DNA of 64,000 nt from JANWYQ01 sp034432445 (lineage in GTDB: Bacteria > Chloroflexota > Anaerolineae > JAAEKA01): assembly GCA_034432445.1 (NCBI GenBank), contig DAOUBX010000025.1:6955-70954 (forward strand), given 5' to 3'. Each line of letters starts with the position of its first letter. Within the stretch, counting starts at the first letter, position 1. The position numbers and the translations under genes were made by a program. Below are positions 8,775 through 16,609 of the stretch, in pieces. The notes beneath the pieces are model-generated. The model had not been told where the DNA came from and did no database searches. It saw only the letters and a list, made by a program, of their open reading frames with translations.

Positions 8775-8885
8775 CTGTGTTGTCCGCCATCGGTGCCGGG
8801 CACTTGGCTCTGCGTTTGCCAAGGTCTCCGCGGAACTGGATTAAGCTACGAGCCGTTCGCAAGCACCGACAGCTAAATGGTTAAC
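8775..8885 (+). repeat. Decayed copy of the 111-bp element
   Basis: The core GTGCCGGGCACTT (from 8793) and the following interior align without gaps to copies 2, 3 and 5, including a GTTCGCAAG segment matching their GGTCGCAAG. The terminal arms have lost most of their sequence and no flanking duplication remains. The boundaries are set by assuming the standard 111-bp length. Confidence 0.55.
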
Positions 8886-8897
8886 TTCGCGGCTCCA

Positions 8898-8903
8898 ATT
8901 ATA
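8898..8903 (-). promoter_or_regulatory. Candidate extended -10 box upstream of hsp20
   Basis: On the minus strand the sequence is GTGTGGTATAATTGG, a perfect TATAAT with TG at the extended position. No convincing -35 is seen. It would give a leader of about 245 nt that carries the decayed 111-bp element. Confidence 0.35.
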
Positions 8904-9059
8904 CCACACTCAATCAGATATGAGAGACTTGATCGTCCCTTTTCTGTAAAGTCTAATGCAAGTCTAATAATCGGATGTCTGACTTGTGGAAAAGCCTGAG
9001 TTGCCATAGAATGCGCCTGCCAGATCTTCCCGTTACCCTCTAGCAAGCGAGCACGGCGC

Positions 9060-9689
9060 ATGAGCACAACACAGTCCTTCGAACTCAGCAATTTCATCGA
9101 TGTTCTGGCTTCTGGTGAGCCGACACCGGGCGGCGGCAGCGCGGCAGCCTTGGCCGGTGCGCTGGGCGCCGCGCTTGCGGCTATGGTAGCTCGCTTAACG
9201 CTCGGCCGAGCTGCGTATGCTGAGGTCGCGCCGGAGATGCAACAGATCGTTGCTGCGGCCGAACAGTTACGGCAGCGCCTCGTGGAGCTAGTGGCCCAGG
9301 ACGCTGCGGCCTACGACGGGGTGCGCGCAGCTTACCGCCTTCCCAAGAAGAGCGATGACGAGCAGGCCACCCGACGCGCAGCGATCCAAGAGGCGCTCAA
9401 AGAGGCCACTCGTACACCTTTGGCCACAGCCGACTGTTGTCAGTCTGTCTTGCAGCTGACTGTGCGCGTGGCAGCAGCTGGCAACCGCAATGCCGCCACC
9501 GATGCGTGCGTTGGCGCCTTGTTGGCGTACGCTGGGCTGCAGGGGGCGGCCCTCAACGCGCGCGTCAACCTGGCTGATCTGCAAGATGTTGCTTTTGTAG
9601 CTCACTGCGAAGAGAAGATCGCTGAGTACCTCGCCGGGGGACAGCAGCTAATGCAGGAGACCTTGCGAGCAGCAGGACACACCTTCTGA
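9060..9689 (+). CDS. Cyclodeaminase/cyclohydrolase family protein (FTCD-C/FchA-like)
   Basis: A 209-residue, mostly helical protein of the formiminotetrahydrofolate cyclodeaminase/methenyl-THF cyclohydrolase family. The signature TPGGGSAAALAGALGAALA near residues 21-40 is the folate-binding glycine-rich turn, and GNRNAATDACVGA near residue 143 is the second conserved block. Its likely reaction is conversion of 5,10-methenyl-THF or 5-formimino-THF in one-carbon metabolism. The formiminotransferase domain is absent, so it is the stand-alone form. The start is ATG at 9060 with only a weak purine-rich stretch upstream. It is followed immediately by the large membrane protein gene, suggesting cotranscription without an obvious functional link. 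Confidence 0.85.
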   Translation: MSTTQSFELSNFIDVLASGEPTPGGGSAAALAGALGAALAAMVARLTLGRAAYAEVAPEMQQIVAAAEQLRQRLVELVAQDAAAYDGVRAAYRLPKKSDDEQATRRAAIQEALKEATRTPLATADCCQSVLQLTVRVAAAGNRNAATDACVGALLAYAGLQGAALNARVNLADLQDVAFVAHCEEKIAEYLAGGQQLMQETLRAAGHTF

Positions 9690-9698
9690 TTGTTGCGC

Positions 9699-11897
9699 AT
9701 GGCCCAATTCTCCGTCCGACAACACCGTACAGTGAGCGCGTGGCGGCCTGGCTGGCGTCTGATTGCTCTGTTGCTGTATGTCTTGCTGACTCTGATAATG
9801 ACTTGGCCCCTGGCGCGTCAAGTGACTAGGGCTATTCCCGGGGACAGCTTTGACGGGTGGCAGAACTACTGGAATCTGTGGTGGATGCGTCAGGCGTGGC
9901 TGGTCGAGCACCAGTCACCCTATTTCACCACGCTTCTGCACTACCCGACAGGCGTAGACCTGCGCTTTCAGACCATGGCGCCGTTCAACGGCTTGACCTT
10001 CCTCAACGTACAGTTAGCAGGAAACATTTTCCTGGCCTACAACAGCGCCGTTCTGTTCAGCTTCGTGATCGGCGGCTATGGCGCCTACTTACTAGCTCTG
10101 TACGCCTTGCGTCAGGTTCACGCATCCTTGTCCTCACCGCGGCGTGCGTTCATCACGCACGCCGCCGCGTTTGTCGCTGGCATTGTCTTCGCCTTCTCTC
10201 CCTATCATTTCGCCCATCTGTTGGGACACTTGCAGCTTATAGCCTTGCAGTGGATCCCGTTCTATGTCCTGTATCTGGTGCGGGGGCTTGACCGAGCAGC
10301 TAATCGCCGTCTTGCCGCAGCCGACATTTTCAAGTTGGCAATGTTTTTGATACTCGTCGGCCTATGCGATTGGTATTATGTCATGTATTGCCTGTTGTTT
10401 ACCGGCCTTGTGCTGGTTGTGCGTCTGGTGCAACATCAACTGGGCCGGCAAGGAATTGTGCTGATTGTTGGCGCCGGCGGTCTGGCAGGCCTCGCCTTGC
10501 TGCCTTTGCTTGGGCCGATGTTGCAGGGAGCGCGCGCCTGGGGTGGGACCTCCCTCCTGCGCGACTACTCGGAAACGATCAACCTCTCGGCCGACCTCTT
10601 GGCGTTTTTCACGCCACAGGTGTTTCATCCGCTCTGGGGCGACTGGGCTGCTGCCCGCAGCGCTGCGTTCACAGCTACGCGTAGCGAATTCACCGTTTTT
10701 GTGGGATATGGCGTTTTGTTTCTGGCGGGTGTAGTGTTAATCTATGCTATGCGAACCTCGGCTCGCCGCGATGCTGTGATTTGGCTCTTGGGCGCTTTCA
10801 TGTTCGGCCTACTCGCTTTGGGCCCTGTTTTGCATGTTGCAGGCCGTACTGATCTGCTCCCCGGCGGACGTGCTATCCCTCTGCCCTACGCTTTGCTGTA
10901 TGACTATGTGCCGTTCATCAAACTGAGCCGTTCAGTCAGCCGCATGACGGTCATGGTCATGCTTTGCTTGGGCGTGACCTCGGCCTTCGGCTTGGTGTAC
11001 CCAACTACTTGGCTAGCGCAGCGCCGCCGACGCCTTGCCTTGGTAGCACCGCTGGCGGCCGCCGGGCTGATCCTCTTCGAGTTCCTTGCCATCCCCTACC
11101 CCATGAGCCCGCCTGACACCCCTGCTTGGTACTTCGCACTGGCCAATGAACCCACAACGCGCGCTGTGCTCAACTTGCCGGCCAACTGGCCAAGGCCTGG
11201 CTATTTGCTCTATCAGACCGTCCATGGCAAACCTTTGTCCACAGGTTATGTCACGCGCGATGATCCGCAAACGTTGCTGGAGCGCGCCCCGGTGCTCAGT
11301 CACTTCCGTTGGCTGGGACCTGATATTCACACGCAATCATTTGACCTGCAAGCGCACGGCATGCAGGTGCTGTATGACCTCCTGGGCGTGGGGTGGGTGG
11401 TTCTGGATCGCTACAAGATGCCGACCGGACTTGGGCGTACCTACACCGAGTCAGCCGCGCAGGCCATCTTCGCTGCCGCCGATCAAGCGCCGATCTTCGC
11501 CGACGAACGTTTGACCGTCTACGCTGTGCAGGAACCGGCCCAGCGACGGCCATACCTGGTGCTGGGAACGGACTGGACACCCCGCCAAACTGATGAACAA
11601 GGGCGCGTGTGGCGAACCTTGAGCAAGAAAGGAAGTGCTCTGGAGATTGTCAATCCAGAGTCCGGCGACTTGACCCTCGTCTTAACCGTCCAAGGGATGC
11701 CAAACAGCAAGGTGCGCGCCATCGCGGCGGATGGCACGCACCTTGGCGAATGGACCCTGAGCGGAGGCATGGACGTGCTGCGTACTCAGCCCTTCTTTCG
11801 CAGCGCTGGCCGAAGCCAGTTGCGGCTGGCGACGGCCAACAATGACAGCGCAGCCGAGCTTGTGATCTACGCCGTTGACGTCCTGCCCGCACCTTGA
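9699..11897 (+). CDS. Large polytopic membrane protein, glycosyltransferase-like
   Basis: About 732 residues. An N-terminal membrane segment (LIALLLYVLLTLIMTWPLA) is followed by a loop with GDSFDGWQNYWNLWWMRQAW, and then roughly ten more hydrophobic segments up to about residue 460. The C-terminal 250 residues are soluble and probably extracytoplasmic. The early acidic residues in the first loop and the overall plan resemble GT-C type or YfhO-like membrane glycosyltransferases, which use polyprenyl-linked sugars; this is inference. TTG at 9690, directly after the preceding stop, is an alternative start. The gene ends at 11897, one base before the end of the convergent glycosyltransferase gene, with no room for a terminator. 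Confidence 0.7.
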   Translation: MAQFSVRQHRTVSAWRPGWRLIALLLYVLLTLIMTWPLARQVTRAIPGDSFDGWQNYWNLWWMRQAWLVEHQSPYFTTLLHYPTGVDLRFQTMAPFNGLTFLNVQLAGNIFLAYNSAVLFSFVIGGYGAYLLALYALRQVHASLSSPRRAFITHAAAFVAGIVFAFSPYHFAHLLGHLQLIALQWIPFYVLYLVRGLDRAANRRLAAADIFKLAMFLILVGLCDWYYVMYCLLFTGLVLVVRLVQHQLGRQGIVLIVGAGGLAGLALLPLLGPMLQGARAWGGTSLLRDYSETINLSADLLAFFTPQVFHPLWGDWAAARSAAFTATRSEFTVFVGYGVLFLAGVVLIYAMRTSARRDAVIWLLGAFMFGLLALGPVLHVAGRTDLLPGGRAIPLPYALLYDYVPFIKLSRSVSRMTVMVMLCLGVTSAFGLVYPTTWLAQRRRRLALVAPLAAAGLILFEFLAIPYPMSPPDTPAWYFALANEPTTRAVLNLPANWPRPGYLLYQTVHGKPLSTGYVTRDDPQTLLERAPVLSHFRWLGPDIHTQSFDLQAHGMQVLYDLLGVGWVVLDRYKMPTGLGRTYTESAAQAIFAAADQAPIFADERLTVYAVQEPAQRRPYLVLGTDWTPRQTDEQGRVWRTLSKKGSALEIVNPESGDLTLVLTVQGMPNSKVRAIAADGTHLGEWTLSGGMDVLRTQPFFRSAGRSQLRLATANNDSAAELVIYAVDVLPAP

Positions 11898-13160
11898 CTA
11901 CTGACCAGAGGGCGACTCTGCGGGGTGTTCTGTTGGCGTGAACCCTGCCCCGACCGGCTGACTGGCAGCCACCGCTTGGGCGTACACCTCCAGCGTGGCC
12001 CGGGCGATGCGCGACCAGGCAAACTGCGTGCGCACCGCCCGTCGCGCGCGCTGCGCACGCACGCGCGCAGCTGCAGGGTCCTCCAGCGTGCGCAGAATGC
12101 CCCACGCCAGCGAGTCAACATTGTCCGGGTAGATCGTAATACCCGTCTCCTCGTGAGTCACAACAGCGCCCAAACCGCCAACGTTCGACACAACCACCGG
12201 CGTACCGGCGGCCATGCTTTCCAGAGCCACGATACCAAACGGCTCGTAGCGGCTGGGAAACACGCAGCAGTGAGCGAGTAGGTACAGGCGGTCGCGGTCC
12301 TCATCGCTCAGGAAGCCGGAAAGCAACACCTTGTGTTCCAGCCCCAGCTCGCGCACACGGTTCTCCAGCCGAGTCATGAGCGGGCCCGTACCACCGATGA
12401 TGAAGCGCGCCTGCGGACGACGCGCCAGAACCATCGTTGCCGACTCAACCAGCAAGTCGCTACCTTTCTCGTACACCAGCCGGCCTATGTTGAAGACGAT
12501 TTCCTCATCGGGCTGGGCATAACGCAGCCGGAACGCGCTGTGATCCAACGACCTGATACGATCATAGCGCGCCGTGCGAACACCGTTGGGAATCACCGTG
12601 ATCATAGTGCTGGGGACGCCGAAGAAGATCTCGACCTCGTGGGCCATGGCCGGGCTGCAGGCAATGATCTTTTGGGACTGCTGCACCAGTTCCCGCTCTG
12701 CGCCGTCGATGCGCCATTCCAGGTCATGCATCACGTGCCCGCGCAGCCGACCACGCTCTGTGGCGTGGATCGTTGTCACCAACGGCACGGTATGCGCCGC
12801 GCTGTAGGCACGCGCCGCAAATCCCGTTAACCAGTCATGCGTGTGCACCAAGTCGAATCGGCCTACTTCGGCGTGCAGCTGCTCGACCCGGCGCAGCAGT
12901 TGCTCGTTTACTGCTTGCACATCCTGGAAGTAAGAGGCGTGCAACGGTCGCTTTACGGCAACGCGGTGCACGTGCAAACGTCGGGATGACTTTCCGCCGC
13001 CCGCTCCGTTGCCGCTCTCGTCAACAAACGCCGGCGTGACCAGATGCAGCTCAAGGTTGGGGTCAGCCGCTAGAAGCTCGGGGGTCAGCTCCTGCACATG
13101 CTTGCCCATGCCGCCCGCAACGTGCGGAGGATATTCCCAGGACAAAACTAGAATACGCAC
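11898..13160 (-). CDS. GT4-family glycosyltransferase (GT-B fold)
   Basis: A 420-residue retaining glycosyltransferase. The N-terminal half starts RILVLSWEYPPHVAGGMGKH, typical of glycogen synthase-like GT4 enzymes with a GG nucleotide-loop, and contains VHTHDWLTG. The C-terminal half has the donor-binding stretch (VFNIGRLVYEKGSDLLVES) and the FPSRYEPFGIVALESMAAGT motif, whose Glu residues bind the nucleotide sugar. It could be a GlgA-type glycogen synthase or a cell-surface glycosyltransferase; the fingerprint does not decide. The start is GTG at 13160. No glycogen genes are nearby. The gene ends directly against the convergent membrane-protein gene. Confidence 0.85.
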   Translation of the reverse strand: MRILVLSWEYPPHVAGGMGKHVQELTPELLAADPNLELHLVTPAFVDESGNGAGGGKSSRRLHVHRVAVKRPLHASYFQDVQAVNEQLLRRVEQLHAEVGRFDLVHTHDWLTGFAARAYSAAHTVPLVTTIHATERGRLRGHVMHDLEWRIDGAERELVQQSQKIIACSPAMAHEVEIFFGVPSTMITVIPNGVRTARYDRIRSLDHSAFRLRYAQPDEEIVFNIGRLVYEKGSDLLVESATMVLARRPQARFIIGGTGPLMTRLENRVRELGLEHKVLLSGFLSDEDRDRLYLLAHCCVFPSRYEPFGIVALESMAAGTPVVVSNVGGLGAVVTHEETGITIYPDNVDSLAWGILRTLEDPAAARVRAQRARRAVRTQFAWSRIARATLEVYAQAVAASQPVGAGFTPTEHPAESPSGQ

Positions 13161-13314
13161 TACTTAAACACCTACCTTGTGACCTATGTACTACTAAATT
13201 CCACACAGCGCCGCGGCGCCCTTCGGGCGGAAGCAGAAGACGGAGACGCTTCAGCGAACTTCTGTATGGCAAATGGCGATTTCCTGGTGGGGGACCAGCC
13301 TGAAGCAGCCCTTG

Positions 13315-14439
13315 TCACTGGGCGTTGTCCTGCACGTACAACGGAGCTTCAGCCCACTGGCCGCAGCCGGTCTGCGGCTCACAGGCGTGATCGTCCCAGA
13401 CGAAGCGCCCTGCGAGGCCGTTCCAGCCGCGCACCGCCACAGTGTGCAGAGCCTGGCGCACCAACGGACGCGCCAAGCTGCCGTGTTCCTCGTAAGCCAA
13501 TGCTGCCGCGTCCAGCAGCAGATTGGTGGCGTCGTAGGCCAAAACTGCCTGCGGGCTAGGCGCTGTGGCCGCCAGATGCCGATAGGCGGCGCTGAACTGC
13601 GGCGACACTGCTGCGGCCGGCGGACCACTGCTCAACCAGGCGTCTGCTGCACAGGGTGCAGCGCGCCGAGCGAACACCGGCGATCCGACCTCAGGCCCAC
13701 CCACCAGCGCCGTCGCGCCACCCGGCAAGGCGCAGAGCAAGGCTGCGCCGCGTTCGGCATCACCCAACCAAGCGACACCGCTGCCGCCAGGTACGTCGGC
13801 CGGGCCGGCCGCGAGTGGCAATACCTGCAGCGACACACCCAAGCGGTCAGCGGCGGTCTGGGCGCCGGCTAACGCGCCGGGTTGATCGCTGAAGACCACC
13901 GCGCGGTCGGCCGCACCCAAACGCACAAGCTCTGCCACGGCGGCGCCCCCAACCGCAAAGGGCGAGGCCGAAAGGCCCCAGCCACCGGTGACGTTGCCCT
14001 CCAAAGGCACGGGCGCAACCCAAGGCAGGTCTTGTGCTGCCAGCTCGGCCGCGGCTCCAACAGCCGTCGCTTCCTGTAGGGGGCCGATCACGCCGACCAC
14101 GTCGCGATCCAGCCCTAGCTTGCTTGCCTGCATAGCGGCTTCCTCTGGACGGCCGTTGTCGTTGAGCGCCACCAGGGCGATTGCGTGACCGCCAATGCCA
14201 CCCTGGGCGTTGCGCTCGGCAATCGCTAGCTTGACGGCGTACAGCGCAGCATAGCCATCTTCGCGGTACAGCTCCTCGAACGGCGCCACGAGACCGATCT
14301 TGATCACCGGACGCGTGCTGCCGTAACAGCCAGCAAGAGCCACGCTTAGGCATAGTAGAACTGTCACCCACCACAGCCGTGTGCGTCGGGTGACAAAAGC
14401 AGCTATGCCCACTAGTGGCTCACGTTGCGCTGTAATCAT
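13315..14439 (-). CDS. Periplasmic-binding-protein-like lipoprotein (ABC receptor, LivJ type)
   Basis: About 374 residues. A signal peptide ends in the lipobox LAGC near residue 38, so the mature protein should be a membrane-anchored lipoprotein. The rest resembles the type I binding fold of branched-chain amino acid receptors (Peripla_BP_6): IKIGLVAPFEELYREDGYAA, then AIAERNAQGGIGG, and VVGVIGPLQEATAVGAAAEL. No permease or ATPase genes are adjacent, so the ligand is unknown and a sensing role is possible. I start it at ATG 14439; a TTG at 14490, immediately after the mltG stop, would add 17 residues. It is the last gene of the ruvX-mltG set. Confidence 0.78.
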   Translation of the reverse strand: MITAQREPLVGIAAFVTRRTRLWWVTVLLCLSVALAGCYGSTRPVIKIGLVAPFEELYREDGYAALYAVKLAIAERNAQGGIGGHAIALVALNDNGRPEEAAMQASKLGLDRDVVGVIGPLQEATAVGAAAELAAQDLPWVAPVPLEGNVTGGWGLSASPFAVGGAAVAELVRLGAADRAVVFSDQPGALAGAQTAADRLGVSLQVLPLAAGPADVPGGSGVAWLGDAERGAALLCALPGGATALVGGPEVGSPVFARRAAPCAADAWLSSGPPAAAVSPQFSAAYRHLAATAPSPQAVLAYDATNLLLDAAALAYEEHGSLARPLVRQALHTVAVRGWNGLAGRFVWDDHACEPQTGCGQWAEAPLYVQDNAQ

Positions 14440-14490
14440 AGCAGAAAGCAATCGTCTGCGACCTTGCAGTTTGTTAACAGACGCCCCCAA

Positions 14491-15885
14491 CTACGGCTGA
14501 CTAGGAACCGCCCCAGGGGAATACAACTTGGTGTTCACCTCGTGCTCAGCAAAGGTGCGCGCGAACACGTGCCGGCCGTCTTCGCCGGTGGCCACGAAGA
14601 AACAATACTGCGTCTCGGCCGGCCGGATAGCCGCCTCCAGCGCTGATAGCCCGGGACTGGCAATGGGCCCCGGCGGCAGCCCTGGGTTCAAGTAGGTGTT
14701 ATAGGGGTCTTGCACGAACTTATACTCCTCGACCGAGGCCGGCTTCCACCACCAGTCACCCGGCCGGCCGCGAGCATATTGCACCGTGGGATCGGCCTGC
14801 AAGTAAGCGCCACCAACTTCAGGCGCGCAGTACCCTGAAAGCCGATTGCGGTAAACGCTGGCGATCAATGGCCGTTCGTCGGCTTGAACCGCCTCGCGCT
14901 CCACGATGGAAGCCAGCACCACGGCCTGGTAGAGGCTTAGGCCGGACGCAGTCGCGGCCGCCCGCAGCTGCATGGGCACCTTCTCGTCGAAGTTGGTCAG
15001 CATGGAGCGCAAGAGGTCCGCCGGTTTTGCGCGAGCAGGAATGCGGTACGTGTCTGGGAAGAGATAGCCTTCTAAGCTGGCGCCGGGGGGACGATCGCTC
15101 AAGAAGTTATACTGCCCAATGCCGAGCGCCACCGGGTCACCTAGACGGACTGCAGCCATGAAGGTGGACGCGTCCATGATCCCCTCATCTTCCAGCATCT
15201 CAGCAATCTGCTCGGCGCGCCAGCCCTCGGGCACGGTCACGACGACCTCCCGCACAATGGCGCGCTGCAAGGCGCGAGCAATTTCGGGCATGGTCATGCT
15301 GGCGGTCAGCTCGAAATCACCGGCCTCGAGGCTCTTATCGATGCCGTTGTAGCGCATGTAGAGCGTGAACAAGCCCGCATCGCTGATCAGTCCCATCTCC
15401 TCCAGGCGATTGGCCACGGAGGTGGCTGTCTCCCCAGGTTCGATCGTAAACGGAATCGGCACAGTACCGGTGCCCAACGCCGTGCTCAGCACGGGCTGTT
15501 GCGCGCGCAGATACAAGCCGATCAACGTGTCTTCCAGGTTGTCTAAGCTCAAGGCCTGCCCGGCAGCTTGGCCCGGCCGCAGCAGACCAGGTGTCGAGCT
15601 AAGCTTGTCAGGCTGAGTCTGCCACTGCTGTGCCAAATGCTGTCGGCCGACGAAAAACATCAAACCCACGGCGCTCAGCGCCGCCAGAGTAATCCCTAGA
15701 CGTAGGTATAGACGCGGATCGAGCAAGCGCAGAAACCAGGCCCGTGGCGATGGACGGGTGGGAGCAGGCTTGTCGCCGGGGAATAGGGGGCGGCGCGGGC
15801 GTGGCGGCAGAACACGCTGTTTGGGTACCGCACCCACAGTGCGGCGTTTGGCGTGTGGTGAGTACGATCGGTCGAAGTTAGCCAT
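14491..15885 (-). CDS. mltG: Endolytic murein transglycosylase MltG (YceG-like)
   Basis: A 464-residue inner-membrane enzyme that cleaves nascent peptidoglycan strands and limits their length. A basic cytoplasmic head of about 60 residues precedes one membrane segment (ITLAALSAVGLMFFVG). A LysM-like segment follows (IEPGETATSVANRLEEMGLI), then the YceG catalytic domain with the active-site Glu in LASIVEREA and the conserved SVYRNRL and DPYNTY motifs. Its start overlaps the end of ruvX by 8 nt, the usual ruvX-mltG pairing in many bacteria. Confidence 0.95.
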   Translation of the reverse strand: MANFDRSYSPHAKRRTVGAVPKQRVLPPRPRRPLFPGDKPAPTRPSPRAWFLRLLDPRLYLRLGITLAALSAVGLMFFVGRQHLAQQWQTQPDKLSSTPGLLRPGQAAGQALSLDNLEDTLIGLYLRAQQPVLSTALGTGTVPIPFTIEPGETATSVANRLEEMGLISDAGLFTLYMRYNGIDKSLEAGDFELTASMTMPEIARALQRAIVREVVVTVPEGWRAEQIAEMLEDEGIMDASTFMAAVRLGDPVALGIGQYNFLSDRPPGASLEGYLFPDTYRIPARAKPADLLRSMLTNFDEKVPMQLRAAATASGLSLYQAVVLASIVEREAVQADERPLIASVYRNRLSGYCAPEVGGAYLQADPTVQYARGRPGDWWWKPASVEEYKFVQDPYNTYLNPGLPPGPIASPGLSALEAAIRPAETQYCFFVATGEDGRHVFARTFAEHEVNTKLYSPGAVPSQP

Positions 15886-16453
15886 AGATGAACTCCGTCA
15901 GCGATGCATCTGGGTCACCGGCATCGACCGACGCCGGTTGCCCGCGCCGCTGATCGAGATAGTCTTGTAAGATCACGGCTGCCGCTGCTGCATCCAGCGC
16001 CTGCCGCGGTCGTCGTCGGCTCCCTTGCACCAGTCGCTGCTCGGCCGCCTGCGTCGAGCCGTATTCGTCCCAAAGCACATAGGGTAGACGCAGTGCCGTG
16101 GCCAGCCGCCAAGCGTAGCGGGCAACCTTTTTGCCCTGCGGGCCTTCGCTGCCATCGGCGTTGAGCGGGTGACCGACGACAAGGCCCACGGCCCGGCGTT
16201 CAGCCGCTACCCGTCCCAGCCGCTGGAAATCCTCCTGGCGCGAGCCGCGGTGCAGGACCAAGAGCGGTGTAGCCAGCAATTGGGTAGCGTCGCTCACGGC
16301 AACGCCAATGCGTCGTTCGCCGACATCGATGCCCAATAGGCAGCCGCTGCCGGGCAATGGCTGCGAGCTCGCGTCGTCAGGCCCGTCTGGCGCTACCGCC
16401 TGCTCAACAGACATACCGGCGACGCCGGCTGGCAATGCAGTCTCCAAATGCAA
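15878..16453 (-). CDS. ruvX: RuvX/YqgF-type RNase H-fold nuclease
   Basis: About 191 residues from the first possible start. The conserved blocks are GIDVGERRIGVAVSD (first metal-binding Asp), VVGHPLNADGSEG, WDEYGSTQAAEQ and the final DAAAAAVILQDYL with the last catalytic Asp. The family is linked to pre-16S rRNA 5' end maturation and proposed Holliday-junction resolution. The N-terminus before residue 36 is not conserved, and ATG at 16414 (after 13 codons) is an alternative start; the longest form begins with TTG. A 111-bp mobile element lies 31 nt upstream of that start and separates the gene from the alaS operon. Confidence 0.88.
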   Translation of the reverse strand: MHLETALPAGVAGMSVEQAVAPDGPDDASSQPLPGSGCLLGIDVGERRIGVAVSDATQLLATPLLVLHRGSRQEDFQRLGRVAAERRAVGLVVGHPLNADGSEGPQGKKVARYAWRLATALRLPYVLWDEYGSTQAAEQRLVQGSRRRPRQALDAAAAAVILQDYLDQRRGQPASVDAGDPDASLTEFIYG

Positions 16454-16483
16454 TCTCCATAGATGCCTTACCGGCAGTCCAGG

Positions 16484-16594
16484 ACAACTATTCAGCCCTA
16501 GGTGCCGGGCACTTAAGTCTGCGCTGGCCAGGGCGTCTGCAGAGCCGGCTCAAGCTGTAAACCGGTCGCAAGTGCCCGGCGCCTGAATAGTCAC
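16484..16594 (+). mobile_element. 111-bp MITE-like element, copy 2, with 8-bp target duplication
   Basis: The element is 111 bp, begins with ACAACTATTCAG and ends with CTGAATAGTCAC. The two inner GTGCCGGGCAC/GTGCCCGGCGC cores are present. It is flanked by perfect 8-bp direct repeats agtccagg at 16476-16483 and 16595-16602. Its interior is nearly identical to copies 3 and 5, with only a few differences. It lies between the end of the baseplate-J-like gene (stop at 16610-16612) and the start of ruvX. Confidence 0.92.
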
Positions 16595-16609
16595 AGTCCA
16601 GGTTAGTTG

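Larger units (their letters stand above)
8645..9059. other. Non-coding divergent region between hsp20 and the cyclodeaminase gene
   Basis: This 415-nt gap contains a decayed copy of the 111-bp element (8775-8885) and a candidate minus-strand -10 box (8898-8903). The frames through it show no recognisable protein. No CIRCE (TTAGCACTC...GAGTGCTAA) inverted repeat was seen for heat-shock control. Confidence 0.6.

Noticed and set aside
8873..9097. A small minus-strand frame (74 codons) upstream of hsp20
   Set aside because: It overlaps the start of the cyclodeaminase gene and a decayed repeat, has no convincing ribosome-binding site and resembles nothing.
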